Assembly (NCBI RefSeq): GCF_011634775.1
Contig: NZ_JAALXT010000007.1
Location: forward strand, 124,001-188,000
DNA from: Thalassoroseus pseudoceratinae
Lineage (GTDB): Bacteria; Planctomycetota; Planctomycetia; Planctomycetales; Planctomycetaceae
Direction of reading: 5' to 3'
Length of the DNA: 64,000 bases
Shown here: positions 48,401 through 57,565 of the stretch, piece by piece
How the letters are laid out: each line of letters starts with the position of its first letter
Position numbering within the stretch: position 1 is the stretch's first letter
The notes under the pieces: generated by a model
Databases searched by the model: none
Seen by the model: only the letters and a program-made list of their open reading frames with translations
Told to the model about the DNA's origin: nothing
Position numbers and translations under genes: made by a program

Positions 48401-51400
48401 ATCAAAGGCGATCATTGCGTTTCCGCCAGTCAGGCCGGTCGCGATCTCCTCGGCAATATAGGTTCCGTTCAAATTGCGGAACAACCGAACCACTCCGTCG
48501 TTGCTGACTGAGGCAAAATCGACGTCTCCGTCACCGTCCAGGTCGCCTCCAACCGCGTCCCGGTGGCCACCCGCACCGGCAATTGGCACCGGGGCTCCGA
48601 AGTTCCCGTTGCCGTCGTTGGGGTGGTAGTGGAAGGTGGTGCCCCCAACGATGACAACGTCTAAGTCACCATCTTGGTCAGCATCGACCGAAAAAACGTT
48701 GCCAATAAAATCGGACGTCCCTGGCAAGATCGTTTGCCGCTCACCAAACGTCCCATCCCCTAAATTCGGTGCCCAAACAACCTCGGTCAGGAAGGTCACA
48801 TCAGCAAAACCATTGACCAAAGCATCCGGCAGCCCGTCACCGTTCAGGTCGGTACCGATGGTGTTATACGCATACCCGGGTTCAGGCATGACGACCTCCG
48901 GCAATGCGAACGGAACCGCAACCGGAGGCAGCGGGTCGGCTGGCAGCGTCACGGGAGTGGGTTCGCCTGATTCGTTGATCTGGAAATACAACGTCGTCAC
49001 GGCACTTTCACTGTAGGGATCGACGCCCGGATCGAGCGTGCCGTTTCCGTTGGCATCGAGGAAGCCCGACGCAACCACGTCAACCTCGTAGATACCGGGC
49101 TCGGTGAATGCCATGATGGTGTGATCATGGCTGCCTTCACGCAGCCAGTACGCGTCGTCCATATCAATCCCATCGGACGATGCCATCCACACCCGTGGGC
49201 CTTCGATTCCAATCGAGTACATTGAGAACTCGCCCCCAGCCGGACCGCGGACGTCCGCCAAATCGAGACGAATCCAGCGGCTGGTCGTGTTCACACGCGG
49301 GTCGGCTTCCAAATAGGCGGCGAATGTTCCCGGTGTTGTTTCCTCGGCTCCTAAGCCCAAGAACGGTAGGTCTGGGGTCGGCGATCCAGGCAGAACGTAC
49401 ACGGTGTCGTCAGTCTCACCCAAGAACGCCCATTCCGCGCCGCTGGGGGTCGTCTCGGCTGAACTCGGCCCGCCCACGGTCAGCACTTCGTCCGGTGCAA
49501 AATCGCCCGCGGGATTGTCGATGTGGAAACTCAGATCCCAGTTGCCATCGACGAAGTTTACACCCAAGTCCGCATGCCCTGAGGTGTAGAAATTCGAGAT
49601 GGTCCGCACCGGACGTCGATTCAGCGTATACACCTCACCGCCAATGAATCCGGTCCCAAGCGAACTTCCGCCGACATTCGTGATCGTGGCTGCGTCCAGC
49701 ACGTCTAGTCGGATCGTCCCGATACCGGTTCCGGTCCCCACGGTGACCATGTACGAAGACCCGTTGCCTTGAACTTCGGTCACGACCGCACCGGTCACGC
49801 CATCAGCAATGACTTCAAAGTCAGCTACATCCACACCACTGACGGACTGGTCGAATTCAACATGGAATTGGACAAACCTCTCGGCGGTCGGGTTGTCATC
49901 GGTGCGAGTGATCGCCGACACCAGCGGGGCGATTCCGTCAATCAAGACGTCTGAAAGATCCGTCGCTGGGACATCTAATCCGTTTCCGGTGATTTCGTCA
50001 CCGACGACATCAAGAAGGGAACCGCCATTCGGATTGATCGCGGCTCCGAGTTCCACTCCGTCCATGTCATCCGCGCCAGCCAGGACAACATACCGGAACG
50101 TTAAGGTGTTTGTTCCTGAACCACCGACGTAGGCGAACTCCACCGGGCTACCGTCCACCGTGCCCGGAATGATTGGCGTCCCCGTCACGGTCACAGGAGA
50201 CCCGAAGTACACACCGACATCGACAAACTGACCAGTCCGGTAGGTCCCGGCTGCCGGTTTCAAAATAGCCGTGGCCGACTCGCCAGTCAGGTTCTCGCTT
50301 CTAAACACCGCTGTGGCATACGCGGCGGCCAACACATCTTTGTCCCCGTCGCCATCCAAATCGACCACGGGGGTTGCCATGATGGCAGTCCCGCCGGTTG
50401 ATGCGATCGTCCGCGGTGCGTCAAAATCTCCTGCCCCATCACCTGGCAACCAGACAACTTCGCCATTGGCACCGCTGCCAACCAGCAAATCAACGTTGCC
50501 GTTGCCGTCCAAATCCTCAGCACTCAACCGATAGGGGGTGAGCACGGCACTGGTCAGGACTTGCTGTGAACCGAAGTTGCCACTGCCATCGTTCTCGTAC
50601 CAAGCCACCTTATTGTCGTAGGATGCCGAGACAAGATCCTTGTCGGCATCTCCATCCAAATCGACAGCGAGAACGCTAAACGGCCCTGACAAATCAGAGG
50701 TGACAGTTTGAGGCATCCCAAAGTTGCCACTTCCATCGTTGGCTGCCCAAAGTACTTGGTTCAATGGGAAATTAGCCGCAGCGACATCAAGGTCACCGTC
50801 TCCATCCAGATCGTCGAACGCCAGTCCAAATGTGTAGGGGACGTTGAACGGAAGCGTTCCACCCGTGCTGAAGTTGCCATCACCGTCGTTGCCGTACCAA
50901 GTGATTTCGCCGACTTCCTGATTGTTGGCCACGGCATCGAGATCACCGTCTCCGTCGATGTCAGCCAATGACACGCCGAGAGTCCCTTGAGACACTCCTG
51001 GAAGATCGACAATCGCCTGTCGAGCACCGAACGTGCCGGAACCGTCGTTGGAATACCAAGCCAACCCAACACCGGTCTCGGCCACGATCACATCTTGACT
51101 TCCATCTCCGTCCAAGTCACCCGCGAGTGCGGCATCGGCTCCGACCGCCGCCACCGGAATCGCATCGCCGAAGCTTCCGCCATCCAATGGCAACCAAGAG
51201 ACGGAGCTAAACGATGGGACGAGCAGGTCCGTATCGCCATCGGCATCGAAGTCTGCGACATCCGCACCGACCGGCCCTTCCGGGGCTGTCGAAACCACCT
51301 CCGGCATGGCAAACGGGACCACCGCCGAAGTCAGAAGCGTCTTGGTCTCAAGGGCCTCGACGGCGGAGCCATACTGAGCGCGACGCCGATTCCGACCTTT

Positions 51401-51487
51401 CAGCCGGCTTGGTCGACGAATCGTTGGAACGCGCCGCAGGTCACGCAGGAACTCACGGAAACCGTTCAGCATTTTCAGGGCCCTCAT
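45476..51487 (-). CDS. Giant extracellular FG-GAP protein with two 'choice-of-anchor M'-like modules and LEPR-XLL-like N-terminus
   Basis: A 2003-residue surface or secreted protein. A basic N-terminus is followed by VEALETKTLLTS (43-54), the planctomycete LEPR-XLL-type sorting motif. Module 1 has FG-GAP/VCBS repeats with Ca-binding DLDGDGDLD loops (about 70-400), Ig-like domains (405-620) and a domain from GHADLGVNF to LYFQI (about 625-840) that resembles the TIGR03769 'choice-of-anchor M' type, with EWAFLG, GSHDHTIMAFTEPGIYEVDV. Module 2 repeats this order from about 855 (SSHGHYNWAFTKPGVYEIDV near its end). The last 340 residues are five or more FG-GAP repeats. TIGR03769 domains go with zinc-type ABC systems in Actinobacteria (recalled), so HxH metal binding outside the cell is a fair guess. 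Confidence 0.85.
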   Translation of the reverse strand: MRALKMLNGFREFLRDLRRVPTIRRPSRLKGRNRRRAQYGSAVEALETKTLLTSAVVPFAMPEVVSTAPEGPVGADVADFDADGDTDLLVPSFSSVSWLPLDGGSFGDAIPVAAVGADAALAGDLDGDGSQDVIVAETGVGLAWYSNDGSGTFGARQAIVDLPGVSQGTLGVSLADIDGDGDLDAVANNQEVGEITWYGNDGDGNFSTGGTLPFNVPYTFGLAFDDLDGDGDLDVAAANFPLNQVLWAANDGSGNFGMPQTVTSDLSGPFSVLAVDLDGDADKDLVSASYDNKVAWYENDGSGNFGSQQVLTSAVLTPYRLSAEDLDGNGNVDLLVGSGANGEVVWLPGDGAGDFDAPRTIASTGGTAIMATPVVDLDGDGDKDVLAAAYATAVFRSENLTGESATAILKPAAGTYRTGQFVDVGVYFGSPVTVTGTPIIPGTVDGSPVEFAYVGGSGTNTLTFRYVVLAGADDMDGVELGAAINPNGGSLLDVVGDEITGNGLDVPATDLSDVLIDGIAPLVSAITRTDDNPTAERFVQFHVEFDQSVSGVDVADFEVIADGVTGAVVTEVQGNGSSYMVTVGTGTGIGTIRLDVLDAATITNVGGSSLGTGFIGGEVYTLNRRPVRTISNFYTSGHADLGVNFVDGNWDLSFHIDNPAGDFAPDEVLTVGGPSSAETTPSGAEWAFLGETDDTVYVLPGSPTPDLPFLGLGAEETTPGTFAAYLEADPRVNTTSRWIRLDLADVRGPAGGEFSMYSIGIEGPRVWMASSDGIDMDDAYWLREGSHDHTIMAFTEPGIYEVDVVASGFLDANGNGTLDPGVDPYSESAVTTLYFQINESGEPTPVTLPADPLPPVAVPFALPEVVMPEPGYAYNTIGTDLNGDGLPDALVNGFADVTFLTEVVWAPNLGDGTFGERQTILPGTSDFIGNVFSVDADQDGDLDVVIVGGTTFHYHPNDGNGNFGAPVPIAGAGGHRDAVGGDLDGDGDVDFASVSNDGVVRLFRNLNGTYIAEEIATGLTGGNAMIAFDADVDGDIDLVVGSNDVEQITLFVNDGTGGFSSSVLADSDIDVRNLYSGDLDGDGLIDIVSTSYFASELAYYRNLGNNTFEKRVVAVDESGVFGGDVGDIDGDGDLDLVAAGFDDTSVSWYANDGTGSFGDRQIIAIDGSPKFSMFDASLADFNGDGQMDVIAGDVDNPFAIVVHENQLSFFANQMIVPEDGIYLQDAAIDLHVHFGVPVDVTGTPAIELQIGDQTVTAEYLSGTGTPTLTFRYSVQGDDSDLNGIALASMMVSLPTGAAMTDPVGDDVDRTLPMADLSGVVINGSAPRVASITRLGPAATAAQSVRFAVTFNEPVTGITTETFAANFGGSLTGAAVTDVSGDGTEYVVTVDTGTGSGALGLTNGVAGIVDLEGNPLATPVLGGEVYTLQRRPARQITEFFTGGHADITMEYRENLWTFEAPGSDLDVSEVLIVGGPDSMVPAPSSNEFAFLGAEPGSHIYLLPQSGAPPMVPDLGISTSTSPRNAFATYTNMDPRVDSDAAWIEMQLLGMRGPEGGQFSLYNSSLDEPTVWMASSDGIDDSDSLFTPASSHGHYNWAFTKPGVYEIDVFASGFLDANGNGTFDEGIDPYSESGITTLYFSIDPPNGPQPHTIAADAPSPLMPQMATVVDEGVDNEMINGNYQHVVSGNFDAMPTGAGAEGDDLLFWDPVSGEHRIVFGDGTVQDNPFATTMINGSDFTQVVTGDFDGGGGTDLLFWHPSTGSNRLIHVNGETGNIAGTVESNVVPATSVNGNDFAQLVVGDFDGGEVDDLFFWDPTTGRNRFVHLEVVTPGSDTDFNNHQTDVIPTTLINGDYSTVKVGQFAVGGLDELLFIDMGSGQNRIVSLSTEDADTTTAFEDVVTNYFPTTLFNGNEFDRVEVADLNGDGLDDVFAWNSNTGPNRLASTSLNLETPPVAIDDAIGFQGINGDYELIARLTEDVFSDPNSDELFFWNPTTGRNRTGFVQS

Positions 51488-52216
51488 TGTGTTTCGTCAG
51501 TGCAAAATAAGACTTCACAACAGCCAAGCCGTCCACCGGCTGGCCTTGGCATACATTCGGTCAACAGTGGTTTGCAGGACATCGTTTGGAGGCGTAAGGA
51601 CCTTCCGCCAAACCGCCATAGACTCAGGCGTGCGGTCAGACTCCCATGTGCGTGATGCCTGCAACGTGCATGGAGTCACTGTCTTAACGTCCTCTTGCCA
51701 CGATGTTTTCTCGGCGAGATCAGCCTCTCCATTGGGGTTGGCGACACTGAATGTCGCACACCAAGAACTAATGCAACAAACATCCTAGATGATACAAATC
51801 GCATTTACACATAATATGCAAATAAGGAGAGTAGGTATACTGGGGCTACCGGTCAAGCAGGTGATGATAAAATCATCTGTGAAGATTCCTCACATGGTTG
51901 CCCTGCAGGTTTGCAATCGGACCGTTCCAATTGACAGGCGGCAGAACTTACTCCGGTCGTTGCCGCGAAAGAATCATCACTCAGAATCCCAAAGCGTTGC
52001 GTCTAGTCGTCGAATGACGAACGTGGTCACGAGACTAAGTTGATAGCCCGTTGGTCAAGCAGATCCGTAAGATTATCGCCGCTTCTTCGCTTTCAGTCCC
52101 ATTCGCCTTTTCCCTCCCGACCATGCGATCGAAGTTGAACTCGGACGGCGATCACCGGATACTCGATTCTCCACATCTCACGTCATTCGGAACGCTGCTC
52201 GATCGGAGGTCGGCCC
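51488..52216. other. 729-base gene-free region between divergent genes
   Basis: This region lies between the giant surface protein (leftward) and the sulfatase (rightward). It holds a dyad at 51806-51822 and, from 52107, the segment also found at 29477. No reading frame has recognisable content. Confidence 0.6.
51804..51822. promoter_or_regulatory. Fur/Zur-type operator candidate, site 3 (weak)
   Basis: Read leftward, tttgcatattatgtgtaaa has dyad arms tttgca/tgtaaa with 7 bases between. It keeps the tttgca-N6-gtgya spacing of sites 1 and 2 but differs in the centre. It is about 320 bases before the surface protein start, far for a promoter unless the leader is long. Confidence 0.35.
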
Positions 52217-52388
52217 ATGCCATCCTGGACACAATGCCCCTGGAAAGAATTCGCGACGGGACTACGACATAGAACAACGGCACTCGTACTAACCATGGTG
52301 ACACTGGTCCTGTCAGTTTGCTCGGAGAAAACCAGAGCGGCCGCGGAGGAACCGCCGCCGAACGTCGTATTAGTCCTGGCAGACGATC
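52107..52388 (+). repeat. Duplicated sulfatase 5' segment, copy B (at the intact gene)
   Basis: About 280 bases match 29477-29754. The repeat begins 110 bases before the sulfatase start and ends just after the ADD codons of its first strand. This copy keeps ATG at 52217 and 52295, which are ACG and ATT in copy A. Confidence 0.85.
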
Positions 52389-54382
52389 TGGGTTATGGCG
52401 ACTTGGGATGTTATGGGGCTACGAAAGTTCAGACGCCCAACATCGATCGGCTTGCAGCCGAAGGGCGTCGGTTTACGGATGCTCATTCGGTATCGGCGGT
52501 CTGTACACCGTCGCGTTATGCACTGCTCACGGGCCAGTTCCCCGTGCGGGCGAACGATGGCCGAGGCGTATGGGGACCAGCCCCAGTGACTTCGCCGCTG
52601 ATCGTCGACACCGATCAAACGACCATTGCGGATGTCTTCAAGAGTGGTGGCTACGACACGGCAGTCATCGGGAAATGGCATCTTGGCTTCGGCAATGGAA
52701 GAAACACATGGCAGGAGCCGCTTCGACCTGGACCACAGGATCTTGGCTTTGATTACTACTTTGGGATGCCGGTTGTGAACAGCGCGCCTCCCTATGTTTA
52801 TGTGGAAAACGATCGCATCGTCGGTAGCGATCCTGACGACCCGCTAATCTATCTCGGTCGAAATGCCAAGAACGCGACACCGATCACGCCCATTCCTCCA
52901 GAAGCCGCAAACCGTGTTCGCAATGCATTTGGTGGGGCGAAGAAAGCCCATCAATTGTTCAACGACTATCGAGTTGGAACAACGTTCGCGAAGAAGTCTG
53001 TCGAATGGATTAACGACCGGAAAGACAAACCATTTTTTCTCTATTTGGCGACGACTAACATTCATCATCCCTTTACTCCAGCCAAACGGTTTCAGGGGAC
53101 TAGTCAGTGCGGGTTATATGGCGACTTCATCCATGAACTCGACTGGATTGTGGGTGAGATTCTTACATGCCTCGAAGATAATGGACTCACTGACAATACG
53201 CTTGTGATCTTCACGAGTGACAACGGTGGAATGTTCAATATCGGTGGGCAGGCCGCCTTCAAAGCAGGACATCGTCAGAACGGCGACCTTCTTGGTTTTA
53301 AGTTCGGCGCGTGGGAAGGCGGGCACCGCGTGCCTATGATCGTCCGGTGGCCGGGCAAGGTGAAAGCGGGCACGACTTCGGACCAATTGATCGGCAATGT
53401 CGACATGCTAGCAACATTCGCAGCGCTCACGGGACAGAAGCTGAACGAAGTTCAAGAGACTGATAGCGTCAATATGCTTCCTGCGTTCGTCGCCGACCCG
53501 GAACAGCAGATTCGCGATCATTTAATATTAGCGCCGCATAAGAATACGCATCTATCGGTTCGCAAAGGAAGGTGGATGTACATCCCGCGGAAAGGAAGTG
53601 GCGGATTCGGTGGAAGCACTCCCGGGGGCCACACGTTCGCCGGACCCGCGGCAGCGAGTTTCGTCGGTTCAGTCAACAGTGATATTGAAGATGGAAAGAT
53701 CAAGAAAGACGCACCGCCCGCGCAGCTCTACGACCTCAACGCGGATGTCAGTGAGACGAAGAACCTCCACGACGAATTTCCGGAAGTCATCAAGGAATTA
53801 GATTCTTTGTTGGCCAGATACAAACCAAACCCGTCTCCCAAGAAGCCGACTCCGCGTGGCAAAAACAAGCCCGCAAAGAAGACACCTGCGACACCAAGTC
53901 AGCGAAGCACATCGTTTGACTTCGAATCGGGTCGACTCAAACCCTGGAAGATCGTTGAAGGCCAATTCGGCCACATCATTGGAAGCCGAGAGCAATTCTT
54001 TCACAACAAAGGGGAATACAACAAACAAGGCAAATACTATCTTACAACACTCGAATCCTCGCCAATGGCAGAGAAAGGCAAGGATGCTCAAACCGGTGTT
54101 GTTGTCTCGCCAATGTTTGTTCCTAAGGCGGGAACGATGACGTTTCGTGTGGGTGGAGGCGACGGCCCAAACGTCTATGTGGCTCTCTGCACCGCTGACG
54201 GGAAAGAAGTTCTGCACGCACGCGGCATTCGAAATCAAGTCATGCAGGAACGCTCTTGGGATCTGACTGCATACGTTGGCAAGAAGATGTTCATCAAGGT
54301 TGTCGATCGCTCAACAGGCGGGTGGGGGCATATCACGGTTGATGACTTCCAGTTCGACGCCAAAGTGCTGGAAGACGAATAA
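52217..54382 (+). CDS. Secreted sulfatase with C-terminal carbohydrate-binding-like domain
   Basis: A 721-residue formylglycine-dependent sulfatase that removes sulfate from an ester, probably on a polysaccharide. The catalytic Cys96 is in the classical CTPSR motif (96-100), followed by LLTGQ. Metal-binding residues are ADD (55-57), and FTSDNGG and GKWHLG are present. The signal peptide is in residues 18-43 (ALVLTMVTLVLSVCSEKTRAAA); the ATG at 52295 is a possible shorter start. After a Pro/Lys-rich linker (about 535-565), a C-terminal beta-domain (570-720, FDFESGRLKPWKIVEG) resembles those on planctomycete glycan enzymes. Its own activating enzyme is not in the window. A decayed 5' copy lies at 29.5 kb. 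Confidence 0.93.
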   Translation: MPSWTQCPWKEFATGLRHRTTALVLTMVTLVLSVCSEKTRAAAEEPPPNVVLVLADDLGYGDLGCYGATKVQTPNIDRLAAEGRRFTDAHSVSAVCTPSRYALLTGQFPVRANDGRGVWGPAPVTSPLIVDTDQTTIADVFKSGGYDTAVIGKWHLGFGNGRNTWQEPLRPGPQDLGFDYYFGMPVVNSAPPYVYVENDRIVGSDPDDPLIYLGRNAKNATPITPIPPEAANRVRNAFGGAKKAHQLFNDYRVGTTFAKKSVEWINDRKDKPFFLYLATTNIHHPFTPAKRFQGTSQCGLYGDFIHELDWIVGEILTCLEDNGLTDNTLVIFTSDNGGMFNIGGQAAFKAGHRQNGDLLGFKFGAWEGGHRVPMIVRWPGKVKAGTTSDQLIGNVDMLATFAALTGQKLNEVQETDSVNMLPAFVADPEQQIRDHLILAPHKNTHLSVRKGRWMYIPRKGSGGFGGSTPGGHTFAGPAAASFVGSVNSDIEDGKIKKDAPPAQLYDLNADVSETKNLHDEFPEVIKELDSLLARYKPNPSPKKPTPRGKNKPAKKTPATPSQRSTSFDFESGRLKPWKIVEGQFGHIIGSREQFFHNKGEYNKQGKYYLTTLESSPMAEKGKDAQTGVVVSPMFVPKAGTMTFRVGGGDGPNVYVALCTADGKEVLHARGIRNQVMQERSWDLTAYVGKKMFIKVVDRSTGGWGHITVDDFQFDAKVLEDE

Positions 54383-54506
54383 CTACGAAAAGAATGAGCA
54401 GAACCGTAACAAAATAGACGAGACCGCCGCCGTTGGTTATTGAGTGCAACATCGAATGACCATCCTACGCACTCATAGCCCATGCCTGGCCGAATAATGT
54501 GACTCT

Positions 54507-54540
54507 TTGATCACGCTAGCAATTACACTAGCGTGATCAA
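54507..54540. terminator. Perfect 13-bp inverted repeat between convergent genes
   Basis: Ttgatcacgctag and ctagcgtgatcaa pair perfectly around the 8-base loop caattaca. It sits 124 bases after the sulfatase stop and 110 bases beyond the end of the leftward PhoD gene. The location suggests a two-way terminator. T-runs are short, so a protein-binding palindrome is possible. Confidence 0.6.
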
Positions 54541-54650
54541 CGAGATCGAATCGAGCTTGTATCTCAGTCCACCAAAGCGTGACCACACACAAAACTAGTG
54601 AAGAGTCGACACGCCGTCCCAATCAAAGCCCTAGCGAGGTACGATGTCGA

Positions 54651-56240
54651 CTATCCTGGCTTTACAGTTGGATCGCCAGCTTCGACAGTAAATGACGCTC
54701 GTTTCGTGACCTCGCCGCCTTGGGTTTCGACATCATCGACAACCATGTAGTCGCTGATCCAACTTTCCGGTGTCACCGTACACCGCACATATCCTCGCTC
54801 TCGGTTATAGAACTTGAGGCTCGGATTGTTCGCCAACATTTGGTCGTGATCTTTCGGCTTGTTTTGACCATTGCCTCCGCTGGAAATCGAGGTTCCCACG
54901 AATTCGGTGGCGACGACCGGTTCATCGGCCAACCGATCATCCAGCCGAAGTTCGTTGACCCAGTTCGAGTGGATATCTCCGGTCAACACGACGGGGTTCG
55001 GAACTCTCCGGTCGGCCAAGAACTTCAATAGCTGCCGCCGCTCCGCCGCGTATCCGGGCCATTGATCCATCGAGTAAGCCGGCGAAACCCCATTTCGATC
55101 GAACCCGACCAATCCCATCATGACTTGCTGAGCAAGCACGTTCCACTGACCACGCGAGGTGATCAGCGACCGTTGCAACCAACCGCGTTGTTTGCTTCCC
55201 AGAAGCGTATTGCTTTTACCCAAAGCCGCTTCGTTGAGGGGAGAATGTCGATCGTTGTTGGGCTGATCACTCCGATACTGCCGAGTATCTAGCACCATTA
55301 GTTCCGCCAGCCGTCCGAATGAGGCTTTGCGGTACAGTTTCATATCCGGTCCTTGTGGAAGCGACCGTCGACGGAGCGGCATCATTTCATAATAGGCCTG
55401 GTAGGCATTGGCCCGCCGAACCAGATATTCCACAGGATCGACATCAAGCTCTTCGGAAATCGCACCCGCGCAGTTGTTATCAAACTCGTGATCATCCCAG
55501 GTGACAAACCATGGGCATTGCGCGTGCATGTGACTCAGCAGTGGATCAGTCCGATATTGACAGTGACGAACCCGATAGTCTCCTAGCGACTCGATCTCTT
55601 TGCCAAGGTGCGTACGGATTTTGCCGTTTCGCCCCGATTCATACTCGTAGATATAGTCACCGAGATGGAAGACGAGATCAACATCGTCTTTAGCCATCTG
55701 CTCGTACGCGGTAAAGTAACCCTGCTCGTAGTTTTGACATGATGCGAAGGCAAACTTAAGTTGTGCGGGCATCACGTTCGGGCCGGGCAAGGTGCGAGTT
55801 CGACCGACCGGGCTAGCTGCGTCTCCGGAACGGAACTGGTACCAGTACCAGCGATCCGGTTTGAGGTTATTTAGTTCCACATGCACGGAATGCCCCAATT
55901 GTGGCATTGCTGTCGATGCCCCTTTGGCAACCACAGTTTTCAGGGTTTCGTCCTCGGCAACAACCCATTCAACCTCAACCGGAGTCGCAGGCATGCCGCC
56001 GTAGGGTTCAAGTGGTTTAGGAGCCAGTCGCGTCCACAAGACAAAGCCCCTGCTGTCTGGATCTCCCGAAGCAACACCGAGAGTAAACGGATCATCGCTG
56101 AACTTCGGTTTCGTGCCAGCGAGTGTCGACTGCGTCGTGTAAGGAATCGACGACAGTGCGGCACCGTACGCAAGAAAGAGTCGGCGGCTCACGCCACCTT
56201 CATAACGCACCGCATCTGCCAATCGAGAGAGATCAAGCAT
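54651..56240 (-). CDS. phoD: PhoD-family alkaline phosphatase/phosphodiesterase, Tat-exported
   Basis: A 529-residue calcium/iron-type phosphatase acting on phosphomonoesters or diesters outside the cytoplasm. A twin-arginine signal, VSRRLFLAYGAALSS (about 17-31), marks Tat export. The N-terminal PhoD domain has FTLGVASGDPDSRGFVLWTR. Metal-binding blocks are FASCQN, FHLGDYIYEYE, TWDDHEFDNN and VLTGDIHSNW. Aggaag lies 8 bases before the ATG. It is convergent with the sulfatase. A PHO box could not be identified. Function in phosphate scavenging is likely from family knowledge. Confidence 0.92.
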   Translation of the reverse strand: MLDLSRLADAVRYEGGVSRRLFLAYGAALSSIPYTTQSTLAGTKPKFSDDPFTLGVASGDPDSRGFVLWTRLAPKPLEPYGGMPATPVEVEWVVAEDETLKTVVAKGASTAMPQLGHSVHVELNNLKPDRWYWYQFRSGDAASPVGRTRTLPGPNVMPAQLKFAFASCQNYEQGYFTAYEQMAKDDVDLVFHLGDYIYEYESGRNGKIRTHLGKEIESLGDYRVRHCQYRTDPLLSHMHAQCPWFVTWDDHEFDNNCAGAISEELDVDPVEYLVRRANAYQAYYEMMPLRRRSLPQGPDMKLYRKASFGRLAELMVLDTRQYRSDQPNNDRHSPLNEAALGKSNTLLGSKQRGWLQRSLITSRGQWNVLAQQVMMGLVGFDRNGVSPAYSMDQWPGYAAERRQLLKFLADRRVPNPVVLTGDIHSNWVNELRLDDRLADEPVVATEFVGTSISSGGNGQNKPKDHDQMLANNPSLKFYNRERGYVRCTVTPESWISDYMVVDDVETQGGEVTKRASFTVEAGDPTVKPG

Positions 56241-56809
56241 TGTTAAAACTTCCTGTCACAGACACGGGAGTTCACCTCACGCGTCGAAATACATAGTTAG
56301 CCGAAGACTTCCACACGTGAATTCTTGCGAACAAAGTCGTCGACCTCAAGCAAGGCAAAGATGTATTTCCGATGAAGTTCCCGCGAAGGCCCCTCCATAA
56401 ACTTGGAAAAGAAGAATTGGAGTCGCCTTAACGATGCGACAATTCTCGTGTGACACGAACACTTGAGTTCGTCAGGGACGTAGGAAACAGAAAGAGTTGC
56501 TAGTCGCGGACGATCATATCCCGCCGGTCAACGCACTTTCAGAATTTAGCCAACTGGCTAGGAATTTGAACACCAATTCTCTAGGCCCATTGAATCTGGT
56601 GAAGACACCCCGAGTTCCACGAGTAACGACTCATGCTAGCAGCCTGCATGGTCTTGTCGAGATCGACCGATTGCTTAACTTCGTTCGCACGCTCTATTCA
56701 GCGTCAGCTTCGCATGCGACTGTTACCAATCATTTGAACTCGATTCGCAAACGGTTGCAACAACTCTTAAGAGTCTCGCAAGCACGAGGCAACCTCAATT
56801 TCAGATAGG
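56241..56809. other. 569-base region without a supported gene
   Basis: This lies between the PhoD start and the end of the Rrf2-type gene, both leftward. A 103-codon rightward frame from a TTG at 56497 has no family and no ribosome site. I see no terminator or repeat. Confidence 0.5.
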
Positions 56810-57232
56810 TTACTCATCGACGGTGTTCAGTTCGCGGGGTTTGGGGGCGACGTCCGCTAGCATGACGTTGTTGAGGTATTCCAGTTGCACCCGCTCAGCT
56901 TCCGCAAGCACACCTTTGAGCTTGCAAAACGACTGAATGGCACAGACGTTCTCAGTGTCGATGCAGTCGAGCAAGTGGAGATTTCCCTCAAACCGCTCCA
57001 CGACTTCACCCAGCCGAATTTCCGTCGGTCGCTTCGCTAACTCAATACCGCCACCCAACCCACGAACACTTCGGATGTAACCATAACGCGAAAGTTGATT
57101 GACGACTTTCGCGACGTGATGCGTCGAGATACCGAACAACTCCGCCACGTCGGCAACTTTAGCACGCCCCGTCCGCGACGCGAGGTACATCAGTGTTCGC
57201 AAGGCGTAATCTGTTTGTGTGGTGAGTTGCAT
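56810..57232 (-). CDS. Rrf2-family transcriptional regulator (NsrR/IscR type)
   Basis: A 140-residue winged-helix regulator from the ATG at 57232, which gives the classic MQLTTQTDYALRTLMYLA start; the frame is open 23 codons further but those residues are foreign to the family. The recognition helix is ELFGISTHHVAKVVNQLSRY, and the wing is SVRGLGGGIELA. Three cysteines at 90, 97 and 103 (DCIDTENVCAIQSFC) match the iron-sulfur ligands of NsrR/IscR-type proteins. It probably senses nitric oxide or iron-sulfur status. Its targets are unknown. The uronate epimerase gene ends 334 bases upstream of its start. Confidence 0.9.
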   Translation of the reverse strand: MQLTTQTDYALRTLMYLASRTGRAKVADVAELFGISTHHVAKVVNQLSRYGYIRSVRGLGGGIELAKRPTEIRLGEVVERFEGNLHLLDCIDTENVCAIQSFCKLKGVLAEAERVQLEYLNNVMLADVAPKPRELNTVDE

Positions 57233-57565
57233 GGTGACATGGACAGAGTGGTGGTGATTGATGCCGGAAACCAAAACATCTATTTCTCGTGCATCTTTCA
57301 CCTAAATATCGACATTCTCATCCAATTTGTCAAGGCATCCGTGAGACTGCCGCAATGTGCAAGCCGACTATGAGACTCGCACTCTCTGAACCTATTCAAA
57401 CGCGAGTTAAATACAGAATCCCGGTTTGCCAAGACATCAAAGCAGGGTCTGTCTCATGCCAACCGGGAACCAAAGGCGTATTCGTATCCATCGCGGAAAT
57501 AAAAGACCACAGTTCTGAGGTGCTATTGTTTGGCACGATGCCGACGAAGGAACGAAATTTTAGGT

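Noticed and set aside
46500-51300. A CRISPR-like or satellite repeat impression from recurring gacggcgatggc-type DNA
   Set aside because: The repeats are in frame and code for calcium-binding DLDGDGDLD loops of FG-GAP units with irregular spacing.
52295-52350. A lipoprotein signal in the sulfatase (LSVC)
   Set aside because: Val before Cys is not accepted in a lipobox; the later AAA site fits ordinary signal peptidase.
56497-56808. A 103-codon rightward frame between phoD and the Rrf2 gene
   Set aside because: It has a TTG start without a ribosome site and no recognisable content; possible but not supported.
57233-57301. A longer N-terminus for the Rrf2 regulator
   Set aside because: The 23 extra residues precede the family-typical MQLTTQTDYALR and match nothing.
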